A stretch of DNA of 14,709 nt, taken from JBAXLO01 sp037134755. Lineage in GTDB: Bacteria; Bacteroidota; Bacteroidia; Bacteroidales; JACABE01. The first letter of the stretch is position 1. The number at the start of each line of letters is the position of its first letter. The translations under genes were made by a program, and so were the position numbers. The stretch spans positions 1 to 14,709 of the forward strand of contig JBAXLO010000112.1 of the NCBI GenBank assembly GCA_037134755.1. The letters run 5' to 3'. Under the pieces are notes generated by a model. It was given only the letters and a program-made list of their open reading frames with translations. It was not told the origin of the DNA and searched no databases. Of this stretch, positions 1 through 6,275 are shown piece after piece.

Positions 1-2246
1 ATCGCTGTTCCGGCACATCCTTCTACATTTCCTGCGGTTACTGTTGGTAAAGCATTTACTGTTACAGCCAAAGTTCTTTGAGAACTTGAACCACATGCAT
101 TATTTGCAGTTACAGTAATATTACCATTATTTCCGGCACTTCCTGTTGTAACAGTTATTGAATTAGTTCCTGAACCTCCGGTAATATTCCATCCAGCTGG
201 TACAGTCCATGTATAAGATGTTGCATTTGCATCTGTTGCTATACTATAAGTCTGTGAAGTTAATCCGGGACAAGTTGATACATTCCCTGTTATTGTTCCG
301 GGAGTTGAAGGAGTAATATCATTAACTGTAACATCAAAAACACAAGTAGCCGCAGTTCCGCAGCTGTTAGTAGCAGTTATTGTAACTGTTGTAGTTCCTT
401 TATTAAATGTAGAACCGCTGCCATCACCACTTCCACTAAGTATTGTAGCGCCTGTAGTTGCATAAGAAATAGTTGGAGTAGGCACGCCTGTAACAACAGA
501 AGTATAAGTAACTAATTTTGTACAAACACCATTATCAGGATTTTGCGAAATATTAGCTGGACAAGTGGTAAAAGATGGTGGTGTACATGTTTCACCAACT
601 TCAAAATCACTAAAGCTATTAAATCCAGTTCCTGTTATAGTAGTTCCTGAAACAGTACCTGTAGGAGTACTCCAAGACCCTGAGTATTTAGCTATTTGAT
701 AATTTGAAGTTGTTCCTAAATTGGTAGTATTGGTAAAATCAAAGGTTGCAGAATAAGAAGTAAAGGATCCTGCTTCTTTATTCAAAGTCCAGTAATTATT
801 ACATTTTAGACTTTGATATACATGAGAAGAATTAGTAACAGGATTATTTTCATTAGGTGGAGTTCCTGTAGTAACATGAGCTGTTATAACAAGACCTGAA
901 GCACCGGTCATAGTGCTTATTGTAGCTGGAGCATATACTGAATTACCAATTTCGAATAGAGTAGTTCCATTAGTAACACATTTACGTAAATTACCATTTA
1001 CATATTTAGATGCACTAGGACTTGTAACATTAGCGCCACAGGCCATTATTAAAGTATTGCTTCCTGTTGATAAAATACCTGATGTAAAAGTAAGGTTATT
1101 ATTAAGAGTTAAATTATTATTAATAGTAAGACCGGAAGCATTATTTAAAGTAAGATAATTAACTGAAAGAGAACCGGTATTAGTTATTTGTTGTGGAGTG
1201 CTACCATTAAATGTAAGAGTGTACGAAGAACCAGTTGTGAATGCTGTTCCTGTACCTACAGTAAGATTTCCACCAATTGCTAAATTAGCTCCTGTAGTTG
1301 CTGTAGCTGATCCACTTAATATAAGATTCCCACCTACTGTAGTAATAGCACCAAAAGTTTCAGCACCTCCACTTAATGTAAGATTTTGATAGGAAGTTAC
1401 TTTTAAAACCTGACCAGTTCCTGTATAATTTACTAAATTCCCGGGATAAGTTGACGCATCAAGTGTAACAATCATAGTTGTAAAACCACCATAATTTAAT
1501 GTTCCTGAATTTATTAAAGTACCACCTCCATTTATTAAAGGAGAAGGAACACTAACGGTAGGGTTTGGAATTGTTAAAACTCCATAGTTTGTATAACTTC
1601 CTGTTATTTTTACATTTGAAAGCACAACATCACGTGTCCCTGATATACTCTTTGATGTACCAGAGAATGTATGTTGAGTATTTTGAAAAGTAGAAGTAGT
1701 AGCATTATTAGTAAAATTACCTCCAAAATTAAAAGCTGCAGGATATAAGTTTGTTGTCTCGTTCCATATCCCATTAATAGTAACATCACCTAAAAAAGTA
1801 ACATTTGGACCAATGCTTGTACTTGTACCTCCAAAATTAACACCTCCATTTATTAAGGTAGAACCAGATACAGTAAGAGGACGTTTGTCAATAAAACTTC
1901 CTCCATTATCAATTGTAAGTGAACCTAAAGTAACAGCAGAAACGCTGGCTGTTGAAGAACTAAGAGTACCACCATTGATAATAGTCACCGAACCAGTTTG
2001 AGTAATAGCAATTGAAATCTCAACTGTGGTTCCTGCCGCAATAACGACATTATCACTAGCTGCCGGTACTGCTCCACCCCAAGTAGCAGTTGAATTCCAA
2101 TTTCCATTGGCAACACTGGTTTTGGTAACCGGTGGATTAGCATTAGCATTCAAGCTGATGCCTAATAAAAATGTTAACATTATAGCAACAGTAAATAAAC
2201 TGTTCCTAATTTTGTTAATTCTTAAAATAAATGTAAAATTATTCAT
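1..2246 (-). CDS. Large secreted repeat protein with HYR and PKD-like domains (N-terminal part, runs off window)
   Basis: Reading the minus strand from the ATG at 2246-2244, the frame stays open for 748 codons to the window edge, so the C-terminus is missing. Residues 1-36 form a signal peptide: basic start, a hydrophobic run (about 18-31) and a probable cut after Ala-Asn-Ala at 34-36. Next comes a G-x-W-x(5)-W motif (48-56) followed by P-x(3)-D-x-V-x-I (61-69), common at the start of Bacteroidota surface proteins. Residues 75-540 are low-complexity Gly/Thr/Asn/Ser beta-type sequence with many 'GGNL' and 'LTLNN' turns. A HYR-like domain starts near Cys554 (CPANIS motif) and ends near 640. A PKD-like domain (SYTWTVPAGW motif) covers about 645-735, and a further domain is starting at the edge. 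I infer an adhesin-like type IX secretion cargo. The expected C-terminal sorting domain lies outside, so the export route is unproven. Confidence 0.85.
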   Translation of the reverse strand, partial: MNNFTFILRINKIRNSLFTVAIMLTFLLGISLNANANPPVTKTSVANGNWNSTATWGGAVPAASDNVVIAAGTTVEISIAITQTGSVTIINGGTLSSSTASVSAVTLGSLTIDNGGSFIDKRPLTVSGSTLINGGVNFGGTSTSIGPNVTFLGDVTINGIWNETTNLYPAAFNFGGNFTNNATTSTFQNTQHTFSGTSKSISGTRDVVLSNVKITGSYTNYGVLTIPNPTVSVPSPLINGGGTLINSGTLNYGGFTTMIVTLDASTYPGNLVNYTGTGQVLKVTSYQNLTLSGGAETFGAITTVGGNLILSGSATATTGANLAIGGNLTVGTGTAFTTGSSYTLTFNGSTPQQITNTGSLSVNYLTLNNASGLTINNNLTLNNNLTFTSGILSTGSNTLIMACGANVTSPSASKYVNGNLRKCVTNGTTLFEIGNSVYAPATISTMTGASGLVITAHVTTGTPPNENNPVTNSSHVYQSLKCNNYWTLNKEAGSFTSYSATFDFTNTTNLGTTSNYQIAKYSGSWSTPTGTVSGTTITGTGFNSFSDFEVGETCTPPSFTTCPANISQNPDNGVCTKLVTYTSVVTGVPTPTISYATTGATILSGSGDGSGSTFNKGTTTVTITATNSCGTAATCVFDVTVNDITPSTPGTITGNVSTCPGLTSQTYSIATDANATSYTWTVPAGWNITGGSGTNSITVTTGSAGNNGNITVTANNACGSSSQRTLAVTVNALPTVTAGNVEGCAGTA

Positions 2247-2333
2247 AACTGTAAATTATTTATTAATGAATGTATTTGTTTTTAATAAAAATCTAATTAA
2301 TAATTGAATTTTGTGTGTGTTTAATAATAAAAT

Positions 2334-2354
2334 TCGCCCCGATTTTCGGGGTGA
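2334..2354 (-). promoter_or_regulatory. GC-rich hairpin in the 5' leader of the secreted protein gene
   Basis: The arms 2334-2342 and 2346-2354 pair over nine positions, including one G-T pair, around a three-base loop. The core is CCCCGA/TCGGGG. It lies about 90 nt upstream of the start codon at 2246. No run of T follows on either strand, so it is a poor terminator candidate. It may be a leader structure affecting stability or translation, which is inference. Confidence 0.4.
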
Positions 2355-2819
2355 TGCCTTGTTTAAATTTTTCATAATAAGTTATTTGTGTATGTAAAAT
2401 ATCATTGTATATTATTTAGTCTAAAAATTATGGTAAAAGTAGTTCAAAATTTGATATAATTAACATCTATTATAAAATAAATTGTTAAATTTTTGTTAAT
2501 TTTATTTAAGAACCCCTTTCAGCCATTAAAAAAGTATAAATATCAGTTTTATTAGTCCATAATTGATCTTGTAATTTAAGAATCCAAAATAGACTATTCC
2601 TTCTGTATGATTTTAAAATTAAAATTGTTTTCAACTATCATTTTTTCTTAAAATATTTATAAAAATTCAGATTGTAAAATTACTTATAAAAACAAAGCCA
2701 AATTCATTTCCTATATTAAGTTTTTGTAATTTATCACCAAATCTATTTTCATAGCTTAAAAAACAAACTCATTTATTATTTTGTTCAAAAGGGGGAACGA
2801 ATACAAATTTAGGTGTACC

Positions 2820-2838
2820 TATATATAATATTGTATAG
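2820..2838. repeat. 19-bp direct repeat, copy 1
   Basis: TATATATAATATTGTATAG occurs here and again, identically and in the same orientation, at 4100-4118. The copies bracket the minus-strand gene 2934-3890 with its terminator and promoter. A related shorter sequence (TATATATATTGTATA) lies near 2917-2931. The low complexity limits confidence that this is meaningful. Confidence 0.5.
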
Positions 2839-2870
2839 ATCCATTTCGGGGATATGCTTTATGTAATTTT

Positions 2871-2906
2871 TTAAAAAGGCTTCTCACAAAAGAGTGAGAA
2901 GCCTTT
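2871..2906 (-). terminator. Rho-independent terminator of the 318-aa protein gene
   Basis: A perfect 10-bp stem (GGCTTCTCAC at 2878-2887 with GTGAGAAGCC at 2894-2903) surrounds a six-base loop. Read on the minus strand it is followed by five T and then A/T-rich sequence. It starts about 30 nt past the stop codon at 2934, the usual place for a terminator of that gene. The plus-strand side has only three T. Confidence 0.85.
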
Positions 2907-2933
2907 AATGTTTTACATATATATATTGTATAC

Positions 2934-3890
2934 TTACTTTTCCGGTTCAATAATTGGGTCAGGGGGGATGGGAGCCACGATTAACTTAAGGCTTATATTT
3001 AAATTAAGGACATCCCCTACTCCTAGCTCAACATTATTTTGAGTGTGTATTTGATAAGCCGGCTTTTTGCAAGTAATAGTATATACACCGGCTTTTGCAA
3101 ATTGCAAAACATCTGTACCATCAATATTGGTTTGCGTTGCTTCGCCGGTTTCGACAATTAAAACATTTACCAAATATAAATCTTCTCCAGTTATAGCATC
3201 GGTTACTTTTAAATTAACGGTGGCTTCTGCTTTTTTATGATGAACTCCAAAATGAATTATCTTGCGAGAAGATTTGTATTGATTAACAAAATCGGGAGCT
3301 ATATCTAAATAAGTTTCTACTAAAGGATCAATTTCTAACTTAAGTTTAGCTTTAATGCGGGTAAGTTCTTTATCGATGTTTGCGGTGGCGACTACAACAG
3401 CTGCTTGTTGAATTCTATGTTTGTTGAGATCATCATCAAAAATATCTAATCTGGTTTTTACGGCAGTGGTATCGTCAGCAATAATATTGAAAAGAATTAA
3501 TGGAGTTTCCAAAACAACTGCTGCATTATAAACTATGGTTGCATAAGCTACCAATTCGTCATCTGCCAAAGCTTCGATATCTGAATTAGATTTTTTAATA
3601 GAATTAAAAATAGTAAAGTCTTGCTTTGCGTTGGCGTAAGCAATAATTCCGGACTTTACTTTAATAAGAGGCTTAATTAGTAGCTCTCGATCCTTCAGCT
3701 TTGTTTTAGTTTCATCTTTGCTGCCGGTTACTTGTATTACCTGTTGGGCTTTTAGGTAATCGGTGCTAGTTTTGAGTTCAGCGGTAAAGCTTGCCATTGT
3801 AGCATTTGTAAGCCAAGTAGGTTTGTTTTTGATAAGACAACCATAAGTTGCACTTATCATCTTGATACTGTCGTCTTGAATGTGTTCCAT
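2934..3890 (-). CDS. Hypothetical protein, helical N-terminus plus carboxypeptidase-regulatory-like C-terminal domain (paralog A)
   Basis: This is a 318-residue protein whose function I do not recognise. Residues 1-205 appear alpha-helical, with KPTWL at 23-27, SDIEAL at 103-108 and DFVNQY at 200-205. A basic linker (207-221) leads to a beta-rich domain (about 224-304) resembling the carboxypeptidase regulatory-like / Ig-like fold: 'VTDAITGEDL' opening, then 'TNIDG' and 'AGVYTITCKKPAY'. The tail (306-317) is rich in Pro and Ile. No signal peptide or membrane segment is visible, although that C-terminal fold is usually extracytoplasmic. It is a diverged paralog of the divergent gene at 4735-5742, with the three motifs at the same residue numbers. 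The ATG at 3890 is supported by a TACTTTTG box about 40 nt upstream. The gene is single and has its own terminator. Confidence 0.85.
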   Translation of the reverse strand: MEHIQDDSIKMISATYGCLIKNKPTWLTNATMASFTAELKTSTDYLKAQQVIQVTGSKDETKTKLKDRELLIKPLIKVKSGIIAYANAKQDFTIFNSIKKSNSDIEALADDELVAYATIVYNAAVVLETPLILFNIIADDTTAVKTRLDIFDDDLNKHRIQQAAVVVATANIDKELTRIKAKLKLEIDPLVETYLDIAPDFVNQYKSSRKIIHFGVHHKKAEATVNLKVTDAITGEDLYLVNVLIVETGEATQTNIDGTDVLQFAKAGVYTITCKKPAYQIHTQNNVELGVGDVLNLNISLKLIVAPIPPDPIIEPEK

Positions 3891-3931
3891 TATATAAATT
3901 TATTAATGATTAAAAACATTTAAAGTAGTAG

Positions 3932-3939
3932 CAAAAGTA
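3932..3939 (-). promoter_or_regulatory. Predicted -7 box for the 318-aa protein gene
   Basis: The minus strand reads TACTTTTG, a full match to the Bacteroidota -7 consensus TAnnTTTG. It lies 42 bases upstream of the ATG at 3890, giving a leader of roughly 35 nt. No clear TTTG is found at the expected -33 position. Confidence 0.45.
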
Positions 3940-4099
3940 ATTAGTTTTCTACTCTTAGTTTGATAATAGTGTTATAAATATTGAAATAAGTTATTAACAT
4001 CTATTTAAAAGCTACTTACAAAATCATCGCAATATCTTGCATCCTTATGAAAGTTGTATTAATAAATTTAATGACTAGCTCCAATATTTAGATGTGGTA

Positions 4100-4118
4100 T
4101 ATATATAATATTGTATAG
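4100..4118. repeat. 19-bp direct repeat, copy 2
   Basis: This sequence is identical to 2820-2838 and in the same orientation, with the copies 1,280 bp apart. Both are followed within a few bases by unrelated sequence, so the identity is confined to the 19 bp. Confidence 0.5.
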
Positions 4119-4254
4119 GCTTTTTAAACTTTAGATTTATTGGCTCTAATATCTATTTTTTCGATTTGCATTTGAAATAAGCTTAAGTAAATTCATTTAT
4201 TCATTAAATAAATAAAAACTACAAGCAGTAAACTGTGAGGGGGCTTCAATTAAT

Positions 4255-4464
4255 TGATATTTGTTTTTATTAATACCATGATTGTTTTAATTAAGAAGAT
4301 AATTGTGCACATTAATTGGGTATTTGTTTTCATTCATCGGATATTTGTTTGCATATATTTGATATTTGTTTGTATTCATCGGATATTTGTTTGCATATAT
4401 TCCATATCTTTGGTGTTTATTGGGTTATTTGAGTTTATTTATACCATAATTTTTAGTATTTATT
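4255..4464. repeat. 21-bp tandem repeat array, about ten units
   Basis: Ten consecutive 21-bp blocks start at 4255, 4276, 4297, 4318, 4339, 4360, 4381, 4402, 4423 and 4444. The core is GATATTTGTTTG followed by an A/T-rich half. Blocks 5 and 7 (4339-4359 and 4381-4401) are identical, and the identity extends left so that 4332-4359 equals 4374-4401 (28 bp), giving a local 42-bp higher-order unit. The outer units are progressively degenerate, as expected for an ageing minisatellite. The plus strand stays open through all units and would give a hydrophobic heptapeptide repeat (IFVCIHR type). The minus strand has stops in the outer units. There are no spacers, so this is not a CRISPR array. Confidence 0.85.
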
Positions 4465-4637
4465 TTTTGAAATGAAAACAAATATTTTATTTTTGAAAAC
4501 AATAATTTTATCAATAAATAAAATAATTTAAAAATTAAAAACATTAATCTTCTGATTTTCTTTTATTTTTATATTATTATTAAAAGATATTTTTTTAATA
4601 AAATAAAAATTATCAACTAAATCATAAATAAACTGCA

Positions 4638-4663
4638 TTTGTTAGCAATAAATCGTAATTTCG
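4638..4663 (+). promoter_or_regulatory. Possible promoter of the 335-aa protein gene
   Basis: TTTG (4638-4641) and TAATTTCG (4656-4663, one mismatch to TAnnTTTG) lie upstream of the ATG at 4735. The 14-nt gap between them is shorter than the roughly 19 nt usual in this phylum, so only the -7 element is moderately believable. Confidence 0.3.
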
Positions 4664-4670
4664 CAAAGAA

Positions 4671-4696
4671 TTATCGTCCCATTAGAGGCCCGATAA
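4671..4696 (+). promoter_or_regulatory. Small hairpin in the leader of the 335-aa protein gene
   Basis: TTATCG (4671-4676) pairs with CGATAA (4691-4696), with two further G-C pairs inside (4679-4680 with 4687-4688). It begins just downstream of the predicted -7 box and ends 38 nt before the start codon, so it would be near the 5' end of the mRNA. A role is not shown. Confidence 0.3.
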
Positions 4697-4734
4697 ATCT
4701 ACAAAATGTTAAATATTAAATTAAGCAAAACCCC

Positions 4735-5742
4735 ATGAATGATATAGAAGAAATTTATTTTAAGATGTTTGTATGCGTTGAAGGGACTTTATTTAAGTTT
4801 AAACCGGTGTGGCTGGGCAATCAAAATATTATGGAGTGTTATGATAGTTTGGTGCTAACTAATAAGAAATTGAAGAAGTTCTCGGTCACTAAGCTCGACA
4901 ACCCTAAAGGTTTGACGAAAGGGAAAGGTGTTTTGCGCAGCACGCTTACTCAGGAGGCTTATGCTATAAAGCAGGCACTGGTGCTGTATTATCAATCAAA
5001 GGGCCTGACGGAAGAAATAGAACTCATCAGCTTCAGTATCTCTGACCTAAAGCATTTAACGGAGGATGCTTTTATAAATACGGTTGCCGACATAAGCGAA
5101 CAGGCTACTCCTCTTGCTGTTTTTTTGTTCCCTCACTGGATTACTCAAGTAATGATTGACAAATTGGCTGCTGATGTTGTTAGTTTTAGAAAACTTATAA
5201 AGCAATTGAAGCTCGCAATAAAAAAGCAGTCGAGCCTGCTTAAGTTTACAACTAAAGAGATTAAAGATTGCAGACTCATGCTTCGCAATAGATTGGACAT
5301 CGCGATAAGCATATTTAAGGAAAACAATAAAGACTTTGTAGTGAATTATTTTTTGGCGAGAAGAAGACTGAAGAAACCGGGCAAACACAGGACTTACAAA
5401 GTAACGATAAGCGGAAAAGTAATAGATAGTATTAATAAAGAAGGACTAATGAATGTGAAGGTGGACGCCGGTGCAAAAAACATACTTACTACTACCGATA
5501 TTAAAGGATGTTATGAAATTAAGATCTTCAAAAAGGATGCTAACGAAATCAGGTTCTCCCTTTTGGAGAAATACAAGGAAATTTCGGTGGCGATACCTAA
5601 AAAGTTTGTAAAGAATAAGGTTGAGATAAATGTTGAATTGGTAAAAGAGCAAGGGAGCGACATAGCGAAAGAGCAAGTGGATATAATTCCGCCTGTTAAT
5701 CCTATTATAATACCAAAAATAAATCCCGTAAAGGAAATCTAA
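4735..5742 (+). CDS. Hypothetical protein, helical N-terminus plus carboxypeptidase-regulatory-like C-terminal domain (paralog B)
   Basis: This 335-residue protein of unknown function is the diverged partner of the minus-strand gene at 2934-3890. KPVWL (23-27), SDL (103-105) and DFVVNY (200-205) stand at exactly the residue numbers of the matching motifs there, so the helical regions align without net insertion. A very basic linker (209-222) precedes a beta-rich domain (about 222-303: 'VTISGKVID', 'TTTDIKGCYEIKI') typical of carboxypeptidase regulatory-like folds. The tail from about 315 is rich in Pro, Ile and Asn. The protein is notably lysine-rich, unlike its partner, and is built from more G- and C-containing codons than the surrounding DNA. 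No signal peptide or membrane segment is seen. The ATG at 4735 follows a CCCC run with no Shine-Dalgarno. A hairpin follows the stop codon. Frames on the opposite strand are shadows. Confidence 0.85.
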   Translation: MNDIEEIYFKMFVCVEGTLFKFKPVWLGNQNIMECYDSLVLTNKKLKKFSVTKLDNPKGLTKGKGVLRSTLTQEAYAIKQALVLYYQSKGLTEEIELISFSISDLKHLTEDAFINTVADISEQATPLAVFLFPHWITQVMIDKLAADVVSFRKLIKQLKLAIKKQSSLLKFTTKEIKDCRLMLRNRLDIAISIFKENNKDFVVNYFLARRRLKKPGKHRTYKVTISGKVIDSINKEGLMNVKVDAGAKNILTTTDIKGCYEIKIFKKDANEIRFSLLEKYKEISVAIPKKFVKNKVEINVELVKEQGSDIAKEQVDIIPPVNPIIIPKINPVKEI

Positions 5743-5756
5743 TGTAAATTTTAGTT

Positions 5757-5795
5757 AATGCTCTTACCAAAATCTTTAAGATTTGTAAGAGCATT
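5757..5795. terminator. Probable bidirectional terminator between convergent genes
   Basis: The 11-bp arms AATGCTCTTAC (5757-5767) and GTAAGAGCATT (5785-5795) are perfectly complementary, and the loop contains an inner AAATCT/AGATTT stem. The hairpin lies between the stop of the plus-strand 335-aa gene and the stop of the minus-strand small gene at 5808. T-runs on both sides are weak, so the terminator call rests mainly on stem strength and position. Confidence 0.6.
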
Positions 5796-5807
5796 CAGTA
5801 TAAACTC

Positions 5808-5993
5808 TTAATCTTTGATAATAGAAATAAGTTTATAAGCATCAGGTGTCTTAGGTTTAGGCACATCGAAACTCAATAAATCGTCACCATTTCTATAGAA
5901 AACGAGAATTGAAGTTTGTTTGGTTTTAGTGAAGCCTTTGCTTTCTATTTCTTCTTTTGTGTAGGCATTACCTGCAACAAATTGCTTTTCCAT
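5808..5993 (-). CDS. Small hypothetical protein, 61 aa
   Basis: A short protein I do not recognise, probably cytoplasmic: no signal peptide and no membrane segment. The sequence starts MEKQFVAGNAYTKEEIESKG and has a 'FYRNGDDLLSFDVPKP' stretch in the second half. A longer frame reaches 6092, but a perfect -7 box (TACCTTTG, 6028-6035) lies inside that extension, so translation must start downstream of about 6020. The candidates are ATG 5993 (chosen, 61 aa) and ATG 6011 (67 aa). Neither has a Shine-Dalgarno. The normal amino acid composition and a well-placed promoter suggest a real gene. It is convergent with the 335-aa gene and divergent from ricT. Confidence 0.65.
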   Translation of the reverse strand: MEKQFVAGNAYTKEEIESKGFTKTKQTSILVFYRNGDDLLSFDVPKPKTPDAYKLISIIKD

Positions 5994-6027
5994 AGGTGTT
6001 ATATTTAACATTGTTTTAACAATTGTG

Positions 6028-6035
6028 CAAAGGTA
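6028..6035 (-). promoter_or_regulatory. Predicted -7 box for the 61-aa protein gene
   Basis: The minus strand reads TACCTTTG, a full TAnnTTTG match followed by C as is common in this phylum. It sits 34 bases upstream of ATG 5993 and 16 bases upstream of ATG 6011. It rules out the longest in-frame start at 6092. Confidence 0.5.
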
Positions 6036-6175
6036 CTCTAAAATTTCACAAATAAAATAAAATTTATAAATAATTCTGAATTTAATTTTCAAAATGGCTT
6101 TTAACTCTTAACTAGTTTATGAAATTATATTCAAATTTATTTTATGTTTATTACATTTCCTTTAGCACATTAGCT

Positions 6176-6189
6176 AGGTTTTAAAACCT
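6176..6189. repeat. 14-bp perfect palindrome
   Basis: AGGTTTTAAAACCT is a perfect inverted repeat in the divergent intergenic region, about 60 bp upstream of the ricT -7 box. It could be an operator or a leftover of a palindromic repeat. Nothing in the sequence decides this. Confidence 0.4.
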
Positions 6190-6250
6190 GGGTATTCACT
6201 ACCTTTTTAACTCTTGTTATTTTTTCTACTCCAAATAGAAATAATTTATG

Positions 6251-6258
6251 TAATTTTG
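6251..6258 (+). promoter_or_regulatory. Predicted -7 box for the ricT-gldH-PBP operon
   Basis: TAATTTTG matches the Bacteroidota -7 consensus TAnnTTTG in full. It lies 17 bases before the ATG at 6276, giving a leader of about 10 nt. A clear -33 TTTG is not seen at the expected distance. Gaps between the five following genes are too short for strong separate promoters, so this may drive the whole set. Confidence 0.5.
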
Positions 6259-6275
6259 TAGATTAATTTTTACAA

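Larger units (their letters stand above)
2247..2877. other. AT-rich intergenic region, leader of the secreted protein gene
   Basis: I see no credible gene here. The stretch must hold the promoter of the minus-strand secreted protein gene, because a terminator closes off the gene upstream of it. Minus-strand matches to the Bacteroidota -7 consensus TAnnTTTG occur at 2738-2745 and 2804-2811, and a near match (TACTTTTA) at 2434-2441. In DNA this AT-rich such matches arise by chance, so none is firmly assigned. A GC-rich hairpin at 2334-2354 stands out from the surrounding sequence. Confidence 0.6.
3891..4734. other. 844-bp AT-rich region between divergent paralogs
   Basis: No convincing gene is seen. 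The region holds, from left to right, the promoter of the minus-strand paralog, the second copy of a 19-bp direct repeat (4100-4118), a 21-bp tandem repeat array (4255-4464), an extremely A/T-rich stretch (about 4465-4630), and a probable promoter plus small hairpin ahead of the plus-strand paralog. A 73-codon frame starting with TTG runs through the tandem repeat. I treat it as a by-product of the 21-bp period, which is a multiple of three. Confidence 0.6.

Noticed and set aside
913..2307. Four plus-strand frames of 62-93 codons
   Set aside because: They lie antisense to the long open minus-strand frame (2246 to 1), which has a signal peptide and recognisable domains. Their Val/Pro/Leu-rich translations are the shadow of Thr/Gly/Asn codons.
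2334..2354. Rho-independent terminator
   Set aside because: The stem is good, but neither strand has a T-run after it, and it lies in the leader of a gene rather than after one.
4255..4464. CRISPR array
   Set aside because: Units follow one another directly at 21 bp with no unique spacers, units are degenerate, and no cas gene is present.
4255..4464. Plasmid-type iteron origin
   Set aside because: The unit size fits, but there is no replication initiator gene, and the surrounding genes are ordinary chromosomal ones.
5056..5676. Minus-strand frames opposite the 335-aa gene
   Set aside because: They overlap a complete plus-strand gene whose protein has a recognisable paralog at 2934-3890.
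5994..6092. Longer N-terminus for the small minus-strand gene (94 aa)
   Set aside because: The extension contains a perfect -7 promoter box and A/T-driven residues (Ile, Phe, Tyr, Lys), so it is upstream of the likely transcript start.
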